Assembly (NCBI GenBank): GCA_018806985.1 | Contig: JADANN010000033.1 | Span: 2,042,501-2,106,500 of the forward strand | Direction: 5' to 3' | DNA length: 64,000 nucleotides | From: Angiostrongylus vasorum | Lineage: Eukaryota; Nematoda; Chromadorea; Rhabditida; Metastrongylidae | Shown: in pieces, positions 14,501 through 24,100 of the stretch | Layout of the letters: each line of letters opens with the position of its first letter | How positions within the stretch are numbered: the stretch's first letter is position 1 | Position numbers and translations under genes: made by a program | Notes under the pieces: model-generated | What the model saw: only the letters and a program-made list of their open reading frames with translations | What the model was told of the DNA's origin: nothing | Databases searched by the model: none

Positions 14501-17500
14501 CCAGCCACGATGAGGCGGTAAACCGTTGGAAGGAATTTTGACAAGTAGTCGAAAATAGTCGAAGTCGCCGAAATGTCGGCCATTGAACAAAAGCAACAAC
14601 AATAGTAAGAACATCTATACCGATCGTTGGCCAAACCTCGTTGCCCTCGTTGTCGAAGTAGTTTTTTAGTATTATGTATTTTGGAGCGCGTATAGAGCAG
14701 TGGTCGGAGACGCTCTGCAATACGAATGGGATTGATCCCCGAACCATATCCCCACCAACCCCCTTCATCTCTCCGAAGTCTGCAAATTGGGACCAGACTT
14801 GTCTGGGAGCATAGCAGCACTGGCTCGATAGATCGGTAGGGCGCCGCGAGTGATTGTAAATCGGTAGGGCACCGCGAGTGTTGTAAAGGTTAGACATGCA
14901 TTCAGAAACCTCCAACGATGCTTAATGAAGTCGAACGCATGGCGTATCCTTCGTGGATTGGTCAACGCCGAGAGCTTTATCCTTTATTTTATGGTGTATT
15001 CCAACTTTTAAGCCTTAATTCTTCCGCAGTCCTAAACATTTGTTATACTCCATCTTATACCATACAATGACAGAGCAATTAGTTTCAATTCCAGCTTTTG
15101 TCAAAGTTATTTTTTGTCATTTCAGGTAGAGCACAATATACAAGTACGTTTCGCTCATTTCGAAAAGGATCCCGAATTTATAAAGGTATGTTATGTTTCA
15201 CTAACGATTTTTGATATCCCCAATTTGTTTTCGAGCATTTTTCACGAAGTGTCCGTCTCTTCCCTATTTTTTAATATTTGTATGGGGTTTAAAAGTAATA
15301 TTTTCTGAATGTCATCAGTGGAGGTGTTTCGTTCAATGTGTAACGAATGATACGAGGAGTTGTGGACACATTTGGACCGAAACTACATCGACCAACAAAT
15401 TGTCCTACTATATTTGGTGGTTTCTTAATCCCCATAAGAAGACCGCTAGCTTATAAGAATGTAGCAGCATTCTGCGATTTACTAAACGTCATATAAGAAT
15501 TCTGCGATTAGCTGGATGTGATGAGATGTGACTTATGTAGTGTTGAATCTGTCATTCTATGCATACACAACATGTGGTCTTCGATAGTAATTCATCGTAT
15601 TTCTTTCGTTGTCGAATGTTTGTTGAAGGTTTTCCACGAACAAATATGCTGTTCTCAGTTAGTCATTGACTGAGTGAATAGCTTAATTGAACAATAGTTT
15701 TGAAAATGGCCGTCATTTAACCTCGATAGTGAAATAATCAACATGCGTTTAAATTGTTGAGCTTACACGAGGTTGAGAAAGTTGTTTATTCGGTTAACGT
15801 TTCGACCTATTCGTCTTCATCAGAGCCCAGATGATCAGAGTCGATGGTCCACAGTTGTTGGAATAAACAACTCTGTCAACTTCGTCTAAGCTCAACAATT
15901 TAAACACATGTTAACTGAACAGTTATCACCTGCTGCAACTAGGCAATATCTTGTTATGCTTTAGGACACTTTCACTGATTTGTTTAGCAGTAATAGAACC
16001 ATTCAATGTGGTCAATCATGGCAGATATTGTACGAAGTTTTACACTTTCGGTAGAATCTGGATATCAGTGCAATCGGAATTCTAGATTGGACTTTACTAA
16101 ACGTCTTCGTTGTGGAGAAGCTATTTCCGGCAACTTTCTAACACACTACGCTTCGGTTATATTATATATAATATAAGTAATACGATAATAATGACTATTC
16201 TGAACTTCAAACCAACATATCTTAGATCTTATTAAACTTTACTAGTTTTTATTTTTCAAATCGACTCTATTTTGATCTGGGCTTTAATAATCAGCGTTTT
16301 TTGGATGATGAAGTTAACACTAACACGAGGTTGTGACAAAACATTTATTCGGCTAACCTCTCGGCACTTTTGCACTTGTAAGAAGTCGCATTGATTCGAG
16401 TCGATTGTGCTCAGTTTGTCGTTGTCGTAATGTGGGTCTTAGTTACAGCACCGAGTCGAATCGTCTGCAGTGGAACACCGCATGAATGAAGTTTTCCCAT
16501 TAGCTTAGTCATTAAGGAAAATATTGATCAGTCTTTCCAAACGTCAAAGGAAGTCGATATTAGAAATACTGCTATGCTATGTGCCAGCTAAGTTAACACT
16601 GCAGCATGAATTCTCACCATAAAATCAAATCAGTGGATCTTACTGGGCTGGAATAGGTCAGCAACCGCCTTGCATGAAAAGTCCTCCCCGATTGTTACAC
16701 ATCATTGTAGTGGTGCTCCACTCCAAACGGTTCGATTCGGTCCGACAGCGAACTAGATATTCCACTTGGCGCTCTCCAAACTCTAAAGGAGTTCAACATT
16801 TCCATCCGCAAGTCCACCTAGGAGTAAACCAATACCAGGAATCGTCGCCGTCCTGGTATGAAAGTAGTTGTAACGTGAAAAATCTTACTCGGATTTGCAA
16901 ATGCTGGCGACCACTTGAAGAGTGCTTCAAGTTTGTTGATCGCGAAACTTTAGAGGTTCACAATTGCTGAAAATTCAACCAGCAAAAACCCATGCGCTGT
17001 ACCCCGCAGTCTAGGTGCTACCCCCTGCGATGTGGGGCGGTACGTAGACTAGTAGGGGTCGGTCAAATTTTTGCTTGTCAAGAATTAACAACATGAAATT
17101 TGAATCTTTTCGTTCTTTTGTGCCCTAAATGTTGTGTAGTTTTGTGTATTTTTTCTGATCTTTCATGTTGTTTTTCCGATGTGCAGTCCAGATAAGCAAA
17201 TTCATTATTCTAGAATAAATTCATTTTGTTCGTTACGAGCTTCTTTTAGTTCGAATATCGTAGTGGTGGTGATTCTATACTGAATCTCTTGAGTATTCAT
17301 AACTTCAATGAGATAAAGCAAAACGTCCTAAATTCGGCATAAACAGCGTTAAAAGTCCTCAATATATTTTTCAGACTCGACAGCGATATACAGATTTGCA
17401 TTCGAAGTTGGCTGTGCTTAAGTCACGTATATCGGAGTTCGAACGAAATCAGGATACGGCAGTCAGTGCGTCAACAACTGTGCCGATGGACCTTTGTGAT

Positions 17501-17509
17501 CTAGAATGA
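2510..17509 (+). CDS. ell: RNA polymerase II elongation factor ELL (14 exons)
   Basis: Exons: 2510-2565, 2784-2907, 3034-3186, 6881-7105, 7178-7226, 9360-9622, 9893-10088, 10148-10259, 10408-10564, 11566-11676, 12060-12149, 12219-12290, 15126-15185, 17375-17509. Every junction is GT-AG, all phases agree, and the total is 1803 nt (600 residues plus stop). Human ELL has about 620 residues. The N-terminal ELL region contains VMVKLTDE (about residue 36). The middle holds the conserved QLVVLGKFSGADLVLRQL block and LYPEVDTRWLWYNQEEKAYV. A Ser/Pro-rich linker follows. The last four exons encode the occludin-like domain (DYPEYLECYRTLNE, then YTDLHSKLAVLKSRISEFE). The family suppresses RNA polymerase II pausing and acts in super and little elongation complexes in the nucleus. 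The start is the first ATG that splices in phase. Introns of up to 3.7 kb hold SINEs, LINE pieces and hammerhead-like repeats. Identity rests on recalled family sequence. Confidence 0.9.
3224..3440 (+). mobile_element. SINE-B copy in an ELL intron
   Basis: Family form: GCTGAGAGACAGGCGAAACG, a tRNA-like head (GTGTGGTGGTGAACGCG, CGTTCGTTCC), then GTTTTGCAAATATCTCAGC and an ATACCCTGCC...AGGCAGTAAATAAAA tail. This copy starts 38 nt after ELL exon 3186. Confidence 0.75.
3567..3857 (+). mobile_element. SINE-A copy in an ELL intron
   Basis: Full-length: TTTGGCGCAGTG head, GACTTGTCTGGGAGGATAGC body and an AGAGCTTTGTCCTTTATCC tail. Confidence 0.8.
4353..4612 (+). mobile_element. SINE-A copy, divergent
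   Basis: The head (TTGTAGCGCAATTGTTGG), body and ATTGATCAACGCCGGGAG tail are recognisable with many substitutions. It is older than its neighbours at 3567 and 5046. Confidence 0.65.
5046..5325 (+). mobile_element. SINE-A copy
   Basis: Full-length, beginning GCACATGTGGCACAGTGG and ending GAGAGCTTTATC, within the ELL intron between exons 3186 and 6881. Confidence 0.8.
6224..6607 (-). mobile_element. RTE-derived short element
   Basis: Family of 380-420 nt. In element sense its 3' end (here low coordinate: CTTGAACGGCCCGTCCTCAC) matches the 3' end of the RTE copies, and its middle (CCCAGGTCGTCACCAC...GATCAGAGGGAG) matches the RTE 5' leader. The head holds CGGTTTACCGCCTCATCGTG. It codes for nothing and seems to be an internally deleted RTE moved by the LINE machinery. 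Lies in an ELL intron. Confidence 0.75.
7395..7600 (-). mobile_element. SINE-B copy, rearranged
   Basis: Minus-sense start (CTGAGATATTTGCAGAACTC) and the CTGTCTCTCAGCTAGTTCT end are present, but the head is interrupted by GGTAACCAGGTTCGATCCCC, a better box B. Confidence 0.5.
7700..7900 (-). mobile_element. SINE-B pieces and tail
   Basis: CTGAGATATTTGCAAAACTC followed by a TTGCGGTTGAGTCA repeat and tail sequence with ATACCCTGCC. Several truncated pieces are mixed together. Confidence 0.4.
8290..8640 (+). mobile_element. RTE-derived short element, opposite orientation
   Basis: The only long copy in plus sense; its 3' end GATGGGCCATCCAAGTATCC is followed by AGTAAGTAAGTAAGG, a short tandem tail. 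Confidence 0.7.
8862..9012 (+). mobile_element. SINE-B variant
   Basis: GGCTGAGAGAAGAGCAAAGC, a tRNA-like GTGTGGTGGATAACAC and the CATATCTCAGCATCTTTGTGG end. Confidence 0.55.
10857..11136 (+). mobile_element. SINE-A copy in an ELL intron
   Basis: Full-length; the head carries GTGTAGAGCAGTGG in place of GTGTGGCGCAGTGG. Lies between ELL exons 10564 and 11566. Confidence 0.8.
11717..12000 (+). mobile_element. SINE-A copy in an ELL intron
   Basis: Full-length and close to the family consensus, ending only about 60 nt before the ELL exon at 12060. Confidence 0.85.
12860..13320 (-). mobile_element. RTE 3'-end fragment in an ELL intron
   Basis: The minus frame reads IPWNVKCTAGRPLTRCSEFF and HWVSLAREREKWKICW, the C-terminal motif series of RTE ORFs (GRPPTRW, WATLARDR, W-x-PLE). 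The element is truncated upstream and sits antisense in the ELL intron between exons 12290 and 15126. A related scrap with the same GTGGGTTCTGCT-type segment lies near 12340-12440. Confidence 0.7.
14148..14540 (-). mobile_element. RTE-derived short element in an ELL intron
   Basis: Full-length, from CTTGAACGGTCCGTCCTCAC to AAACCGTTGGAAGGA. Confidence 0.8.
14684..14992 (+). mobile_element. SINE-A copy with an internal duplication
   Basis: Full-length, but the ATCGGTAGGGC..CGCGAGTG segment near 14838-14880 occurs twice in tandem, making this copy about 30 nt longer. Confidence 0.8.
15791..15828 (-). ncRNA. Hammerhead-like motif, intact core (CGUU family)
   Basis: Minus-strand order: GGGCU, CUGAUGA, A, GAC, loop GAAUAG, GUC, GAAA, CGUU, AACCG. 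Both catalytic boxes are exact; stem I has one mismatch. Downstream on the same strand comes the shared AACCTCGTGTTAG end. It lies in the last large ELL intron, antisense to ELL. Confidence 0.6.
16765..16870 (+). mobile_element. RTE-derived short element, fragment
   Basis: The AGTAAACCAATACCAGGA and CGTCCTGGTAT segments match the element's 5' half; the rest is missing. Confidence 0.5.
17001..17059. repeat. Imperfect 59-nt palindrome in the last ELL intron
   Basis: ACCCC and AGTCTA on the left (17001-17013) pair with TAGACT and GGGGT on the right (17045-17059). Inner CTACCCC faces GGGGCGG. It could be a small hairpin or the remnant of a foldback element. Confidence 0.5.
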
Positions 17510-18436
17510 TAACCAAATTTTCTCTTGCTTACTTTAATCCGTTTCTTTACTCTCGAAGATGCCAAAAGAATTTGTGTACAATGCTCTGTCTTTTGTCAAC
17601 TTTTTTTTTTAATCGACCTCGCTTCTCTTCTACTACTGTCATAGATCGTCCTTTGTCCTTCAAATTCCAATTATTATTCTTAAAACTTACCATTTCATGG
17701 CTCAACTCTTTTACTACGGGCTCCCAATCAGTTCAACGGTATTGTTTTTAAAAGAAAACTTTTGTTTATAGCCCTACCTAGTTGATATGTATCGTTTCTT
17801 CTTGGTTTTCCTGACATCTTCTTTTACATTGGGTAGTTAAGTGGTACTGTAGTATCCCTTTTTTGTATATTTTGCTTCTGGTAGTTGACTGTTACGGGTG
17901 CCCTTACCGTGTATTTCTTGGGAAAATTCCAATCCCTCTATTCACTCCCACATGGTGATTAATGTCTTTTACTATTATAGCATTTTAGCGTATCTTTCCC
18001 ACTTCTTTTGTAAGCATTCCTCACCCGGCAGTTCATACGGCTATTGGGAAATGTAGTAGCACTCCGATAGGGTACATAGTAGCACTGGACAATCAAACAT
18101 AGACATATACCTGTTAGCCAACGCGTTCTATACGTCCCAGTTTGACCGGGTTCACCAACACTTTACCGTTGTAGTAAGTAGCACGGTGTTTTTTTCACTA
18201 GATACATACCTTTTTTTTACTTCGCTTCTTGGCTTGTAGGCGCCTATTCGTCATTGACTGTGTGGCATTCGTTTTTTGCTACGTTTCTATATGATGGCTG
18301 TTGTTTTAGTCTGTCTTCTGGTTCTTTTTCTCTTATCGCCTTATCCGGTACATAATAAACCATGTTGGACCACCTAGTGCGCCGTTTTATGACTAATCCT
18401 CAAATACATGGAAAAACATGAAACTTCACTTTCTAG
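17510..18436. other. ELL 3' flank, no exon identified
   Basis: T-rich sequence. A short ATG frame at 18292 begins MMAVVLVCLLVLFLLS, which would be a signal peptide, but I see no supporting exon structure. Confidence 0.4.
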
Positions 18437-21149
18437 CTGATAGATGCTGACGAAGTATTAAACGATCTTGTACCTCGTGATATTCTAGAAGTACGAGAAA
18501 TGATGTCAAATCTGCTTTTAAAAGATCTTTATGAATTGGCCTTGTGCAAAAAGGTGGAATGTCTAGGCGAGATAGAAGGAAGACAGTGAGGTTGCTCATT
18601 TGTGCGATATTTCCCCTTATGCGAGTCTCTTCGATTGCCATCGTGACAACTAGATCTCAAACTTGAGTAGTTAAACCCGTTTATATAACAGTAATAGCGA
18701 AATGGTGATCATGAGACTATGATGTAAAGATATAAGCAGTGATGTGACCGATAGACAAAGGTAGTATAGCGACGGTGCCTACGGGATGAATTGACTTGAC
18801 TGAAGACCATAAGTAGGCACGCAGAATACAATAGTAAAGAAGAAAAGGTATCATCTGTATCGCTTGCAATAGTTGCCCAGTGGGTTCTGCTCGCTCTAGG
18901 GACTCGTCGAGCAAGTTAGACACACAGAATACAATAGTAAAGAAGAGAAAGTATGTGTGTAGAAAGCAAATGGTGTGCTAGGTCCAGATAAGGAGATGCA
19001 AAAAATCCTATGGAATAGGTGCGTTCCATGAAGTGCAACTTGTGACCGACCGATTTATGCTAGGATCAGAACAATGGTAGTAACGTAATCAATGAGAACA
19101 AAAATAAAGAACGCAGTGCTAAATAAAGACCCAATAAATAGAATGAGTAGGTGAACCACCGATTGGTAAGCTGTAGGTTATGGGGGATACTTTCCAATGG
19201 CTTGATTTTAGAAGGTAATAATTGGTCGAATTTGTGGACATATCGGCAGCGGTTAGTTTACCCCAGTGGATCTTAGTAGAAAATTACTTGGTAGTTGCGA
19301 TTAGTAGTTCTTTGCTTACTTCAGATTCACTGTCTCCATTTTCTCCACGGGACCGAGAGATTTCCCCAAGCTCTAGTGGTGCAAACAGGCTTACGGGCCC
19401 GTATTTTTGCCGTGTGAGGAGAGACTAATAATTGCTTCGCGTGGATTTTCTTGTGAATATGATAGGAGTTCATGCTATATGCTTTTTGTACTCGTCCACC
19501 TCGGCTGCGATAATACTTCGACGTATCCATAATAGCGCTTTCTACCAATTCATTATGCAGACATTTCATCCAAATATGTGCAAAATTTCGGTTCTGTCTC
19601 CTCAAAACAGACCGATGACACCTGCCTAGCCTTTCTACGTTCTGTTCTCGTTTCAAGAGAATGCAAGATTGTTGACGTAGCCGAAATTTGATTGCGTTAG
19701 TCTTCGAATTCGTAGGTAGGTTTTCGTCCATGGCTTCTATGAAATCAGGTATATCCTCTTCCATGACAAGACTTAGCAGACTGCGACTAATGGGACTGCA
19801 GTCATCAGCAATCATATCGTTTTCGAGGTTCAAAAGATCAAGTTCTTCCGTGTGAAAACTCTCTTCTTCATTATTACTGGACCAATTCAGTTCTGTGCTC
19901 TCAAAGGATAAAAGCTTCGTTGATTCAGCGTTAAGTTCATCAATATCATTTGCTACCGTAGAAGTATTTAATACTGTTGGATCTTTCTTCCCATGGGCCA
20001 CAGTTGAGCTTTTCCTCAATATTTGGGGTGAAAGACTCTTGGCTCTTCTGAACGAGAATACGGCAAAGATAGTGCAAGAAAGTGTTTCAAACCGGTTGGT
20101 GTTTTGCCAAGCACAGAGGTTTGTTGAGCGTCGCCATTTTCATCGCTGTTGTCATCGTCGTGTAGTCTAAAACTTCTAGGCAGAACACTCCGCGGAAATA
20201 TTTACGATGTCTGGGTGGTCTGTTTTGAGAGAATGGCGAATAACTGCGGGAGCTGGCCGTATAGTGCATAGGACGAATGTCCGCGGCAGAACGATGGAAA
20301 AGATTCTGAGACTGTGAATATTATGCTGGTAGCCATTTCAGGCTTCCGAGCTAGCTAGCGAGCCATTTCAGTGACGCCGCTTTCATTATTATTCTTTGGA
20401 ATAATCTGAGATCGTGTGACCTGTGGCACAGTTGGTTCTCGACTATACCAGAGACACGTTTTGGGAACATGATCATTATCTACCTTGATAACGACGAAAT
20501 CCTGAAACGATTTCGGTTCTTCAGGTGGAGGGTTAGCATCAATGTTGGGTTGAAAATCAGTAGCATATATAAATGTGACAGGACTTGAATTGAGGTTGGT
20601 GACACTCTTCTCCTAGCAGAGTCCGCATCAGAGGGTGACTGAATATCGACAACGTGAATTTCAGTATTTAAATGCTCAGGAAACTCGTCTATGATAATTC
20701 GAGGATTACTTGAGAGCGTGGGTACCGCACCTACACAGCGAGCGTAGGCCACTTTTTGTGTCATTTCTCGGCATTGCTAGCACATCTCGTTGCAACTAAT
20801 GTGCATTTTCATGATGATATTCCAGTTCCTCTGAAAAGCGCGAGTTACGACGAAGCCGTCGTCCAACCTTTACGAATTCTCATTGGTACTGGAATGTTTC
20901 GTATTTCCTGTGAAATGTTTGCGTGAGCCTCAAAGGCCTTTATACGACTCTTGAGAGTTATAGCACAATATATGTTTCGTAGTCCACTTTTTTCGTTTTC
21001 CATCTTTGCATCTAATTCAGAAAACTTTACGTCGTACTCCTGTAGTACTTCGTTTAACTTTTGGACGGTTGCTTCTATGGCCCCTACTGCTTCCAGCAGT
21101 CGATATAAGCCTTCGTGTATGAGAAGGATTGTGTTTCCCTCCTTCTCTG

Positions 21150-21183
<34 letters not shown>

Positions 21184-24100
21184 AGTTGAGGAGATGCTGA
21201 GCATTTTTGAGTGCTCATTTCTGAGACGCCTATTACCTCCACTTTGTGCTCCCCAGATCATTCCCATTGACGGGTGGTTGCTGATGGGACCGTAAAGTAG
21301 AAAACTGGCTGACAGAAAGACAAAGAAAGGGCCTCAGTGGTGTAGCGGGTAACACGTGAGCACTCAGGGTAACCCAGGTTCGAATCTGGTCTGGGGTCCA
21401 ACCTTTGCAAGTATTTTAGCACCACTATAGTAACTATTCCCTAAAGTAACTCAGATTAACTGGGTTCGTTGCCGATGTGGGCTCCCCAGATCAATCCCGC
21501 TGATAGGTGATTGCTGATTGTAGAGATCAATAGAATTAGCTGAGAGACAGGGGGAAACGAAGGACCCGCATGGTGTGGTGGCGAGCGCGTTACTCCCTGG
21601 AAAGGACAATAGCGCGTTCGTTCCCCACCGCAGACACCTGCGGTCCGGGTTTTGCAAATATCTCAGCATCATTAGAAATATATTCCCTGAATAATCCCTG
21701 TTTCTATATTGTCTTATATCTTCTATATTAACTGTTTACTTTTAATCATCATAGATCTATCCTTGCACATTTCATAGATTGTTTCTTTGTGATAATCTCA
21801 TGCACTTGCCTCGCAATTCGGTGGGAAGGGAATCTTTAACTTCTCTGTATAATGCACTGTTCTTTGTCCGACAGTTTGGGCACTGAATGAGCGGGTGTCA
21901 GCTGCATGTACTTTCCAGCATCTACCGTTTCCAAATGCACTTTCAGTAAAAGCCTTTGTAAAAGCTATTTCATGGCTTTCACATGAACTTTTTTGTATAA
22001 GCCTTTGTGTCGCGCTTTCTGTGGGTGTAGCTCTATAAGACTGTCTTAGCTGAGAAACTCTTAGAACCTCTCTCTGAGCACTGTCTCTAGTTCCCTCTAT
22101 AAAGATCCCACTCATTACAGAATGAATATAAGGAGCATTATTCCGGTGCCGTGTGTGTGTGTCTGTCTGTATTCCCAGTGCCTCAGCATCCGCGCATCCC
22201 AGTGCTCTCGTGCCTCGCTCAGGTGCTTGACACGTATCCGTTCACCTAACAAGATATCGTCATATTGTTATTACTGTATTGTTATTATTGCTATAAAATG
22301 TTTTAACTCAAACTAGAGGTTGTTCACGGCAGCTACGAAAAAATTCCCGCGTGGCGAAGTTATACAAAGTCGAGCAATGCATCTACAGTTGGCGGACAAA
22401 GGGCAAATCGAACCAACTACTACTCTACATTCCCCTGGCCAACTAGCACAATCACTCTGGTTGTATTTCACATCATACCCTGCCATGAAAAAATAATAGG
22501 CAGTGAATAAAAAGTTAAACATTGTGATGACTGCATATCCATTCATTCCTATTGTGTGTCAGACCTATACAGATGGCTGTGCTCGAGAGAAACAAGGAGT
22601 TGGTAGCTTCGTTTTCACTGCCTTTAGAGATGAGGTAGCCAAAGGTGGTTCAACAGGTTCTGTTGTTGTCTAAAGTTACCGCTCAATGGGCTTTGAATAC
22701 AAATATGGATTAATATTGGGAAATGCGCTACACCTAGAACACAAAAACAACACAACGAAAACACCCACCAGCGATGTGGAAGAAGTAAACGGTTTATTGA
22801 CTTAAAAAGAATTTATCGAGTGTGGTGCAGCGGTCGGAGGCGCCCTGCAACACACACATGGAATCGACCCCTGCGTCCATGGCCCACCAAGCCTTCCATC
22901 CCTCCTGGGTCGCCAAATTGGTACCAGACCTGTCTGGGAGGACATCAGCACTGGCTCGATACAGCGGCCGGCCACTGCAAATCATTGTAAAAGCCAGATA
23001 TGCATTCAGTTACCTCCAAACGATGTATAATGAAGTCGAATGCATGGCGCCCCCCTCAGGGATTGAGCAACGCCTCAGAGCTTTATCCTCATTTTTTCTT
23101 TATAAGAAAAATTTGTGCTAACAGTCAGCTGCGAAACAATGACATGATGTAGCTTTTACTAAGCACTTAAGGATGCAAGGGAGGTGATGCCATAATATAT
23201 TAGAGTGGCAATAGTATGCGGAACAAGATACGAGTAATATGGAAAACGCTAATAATAAAAAAAATATGGATTATTCTTTAGGAAGTAGAGAATGACCTAT
23301 ATACCACAGGGAATCGACGATTATAGCCAAACAAAGCGATAAAAACGATATCTTACTTACTTGGATACTTGGATGACTCGTCCTCACTGGTTGTGTGGAC
23401 CCCAGCATAATTCCTACTTTTTTTGGAGTTCTGCTATTGTGGTTCCTTGGAATCCCGAGGTGAGCCTGGCCAAAGTCTGCCACAAGTTTTCACCAGCACA
23501 AGCAGTTCCCACCCTTGTCGACCACGGAGATTTGCCACCATGCGACTTTGAAACCAAGACGGTGGTGGATCCTGGTATTGGTTTACTCTTGGCTGGGCTT
23601 CCTGATGGGAGCGGTGGACTCCTTCTCAGCCTGAGAGGCCCAGTTGGGTGGACGAACCCTTCACCGTACATCCTAGCCCGACATCCAGGAACAGCTCCCA
23701 GACACGGTGAATCGCTGGGAGGAAAGGATATCTTAGACAGAGTGGAATAGTACTATTGAATCCGCGAAGATTGGGAACTCCATCCAAGACAGCCAATGAA
23801 ACTTTATCAATTTCATGACCAGGATGATGGTATTCCGTCCAGCAAGAGCGAACTGTAACTGTATCGGGTTGTTAGGAGGCAAGATCATCTACGAATTCTA
23901 CTCCAACCTGTTACTGATTCTCTACGACCACTGCTTATTTGTTCGCACAGGGAAAAAAGCTTCCGAAAAAAATTTTTCTGAGATCAGGACTAGGTCCTCT
24001 AGGTCAAGCATAGTCACAAGAGTTGGTGGGTATGAAATGTCTGCACATGCGTTAAAACGAGATTTTTACTAGAAGAAAGCTCTATACGAGTAGAGAGAAC

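Noticed and set aside
14205..14915. 236-residue minus open frame
   Set aside because: It spans an RTE-derived repeat and part of a SINE-A; the frame is open by chance and has no domain.
21328..21399. Possible functional tRNA gene (good box B, GGGCCTC start)
   Set aside because: The T stem and acceptor stem do not pair in the standard register, and the sequence continues into the SINE-B body. It is a SINE head.
22563..22637. YTDG motif suggesting ribonuclease H in one frame
   Set aside because: Only the first motif is present and no other RNase H blocks follow. The alternative frame joins the neighbouring exons in phase.
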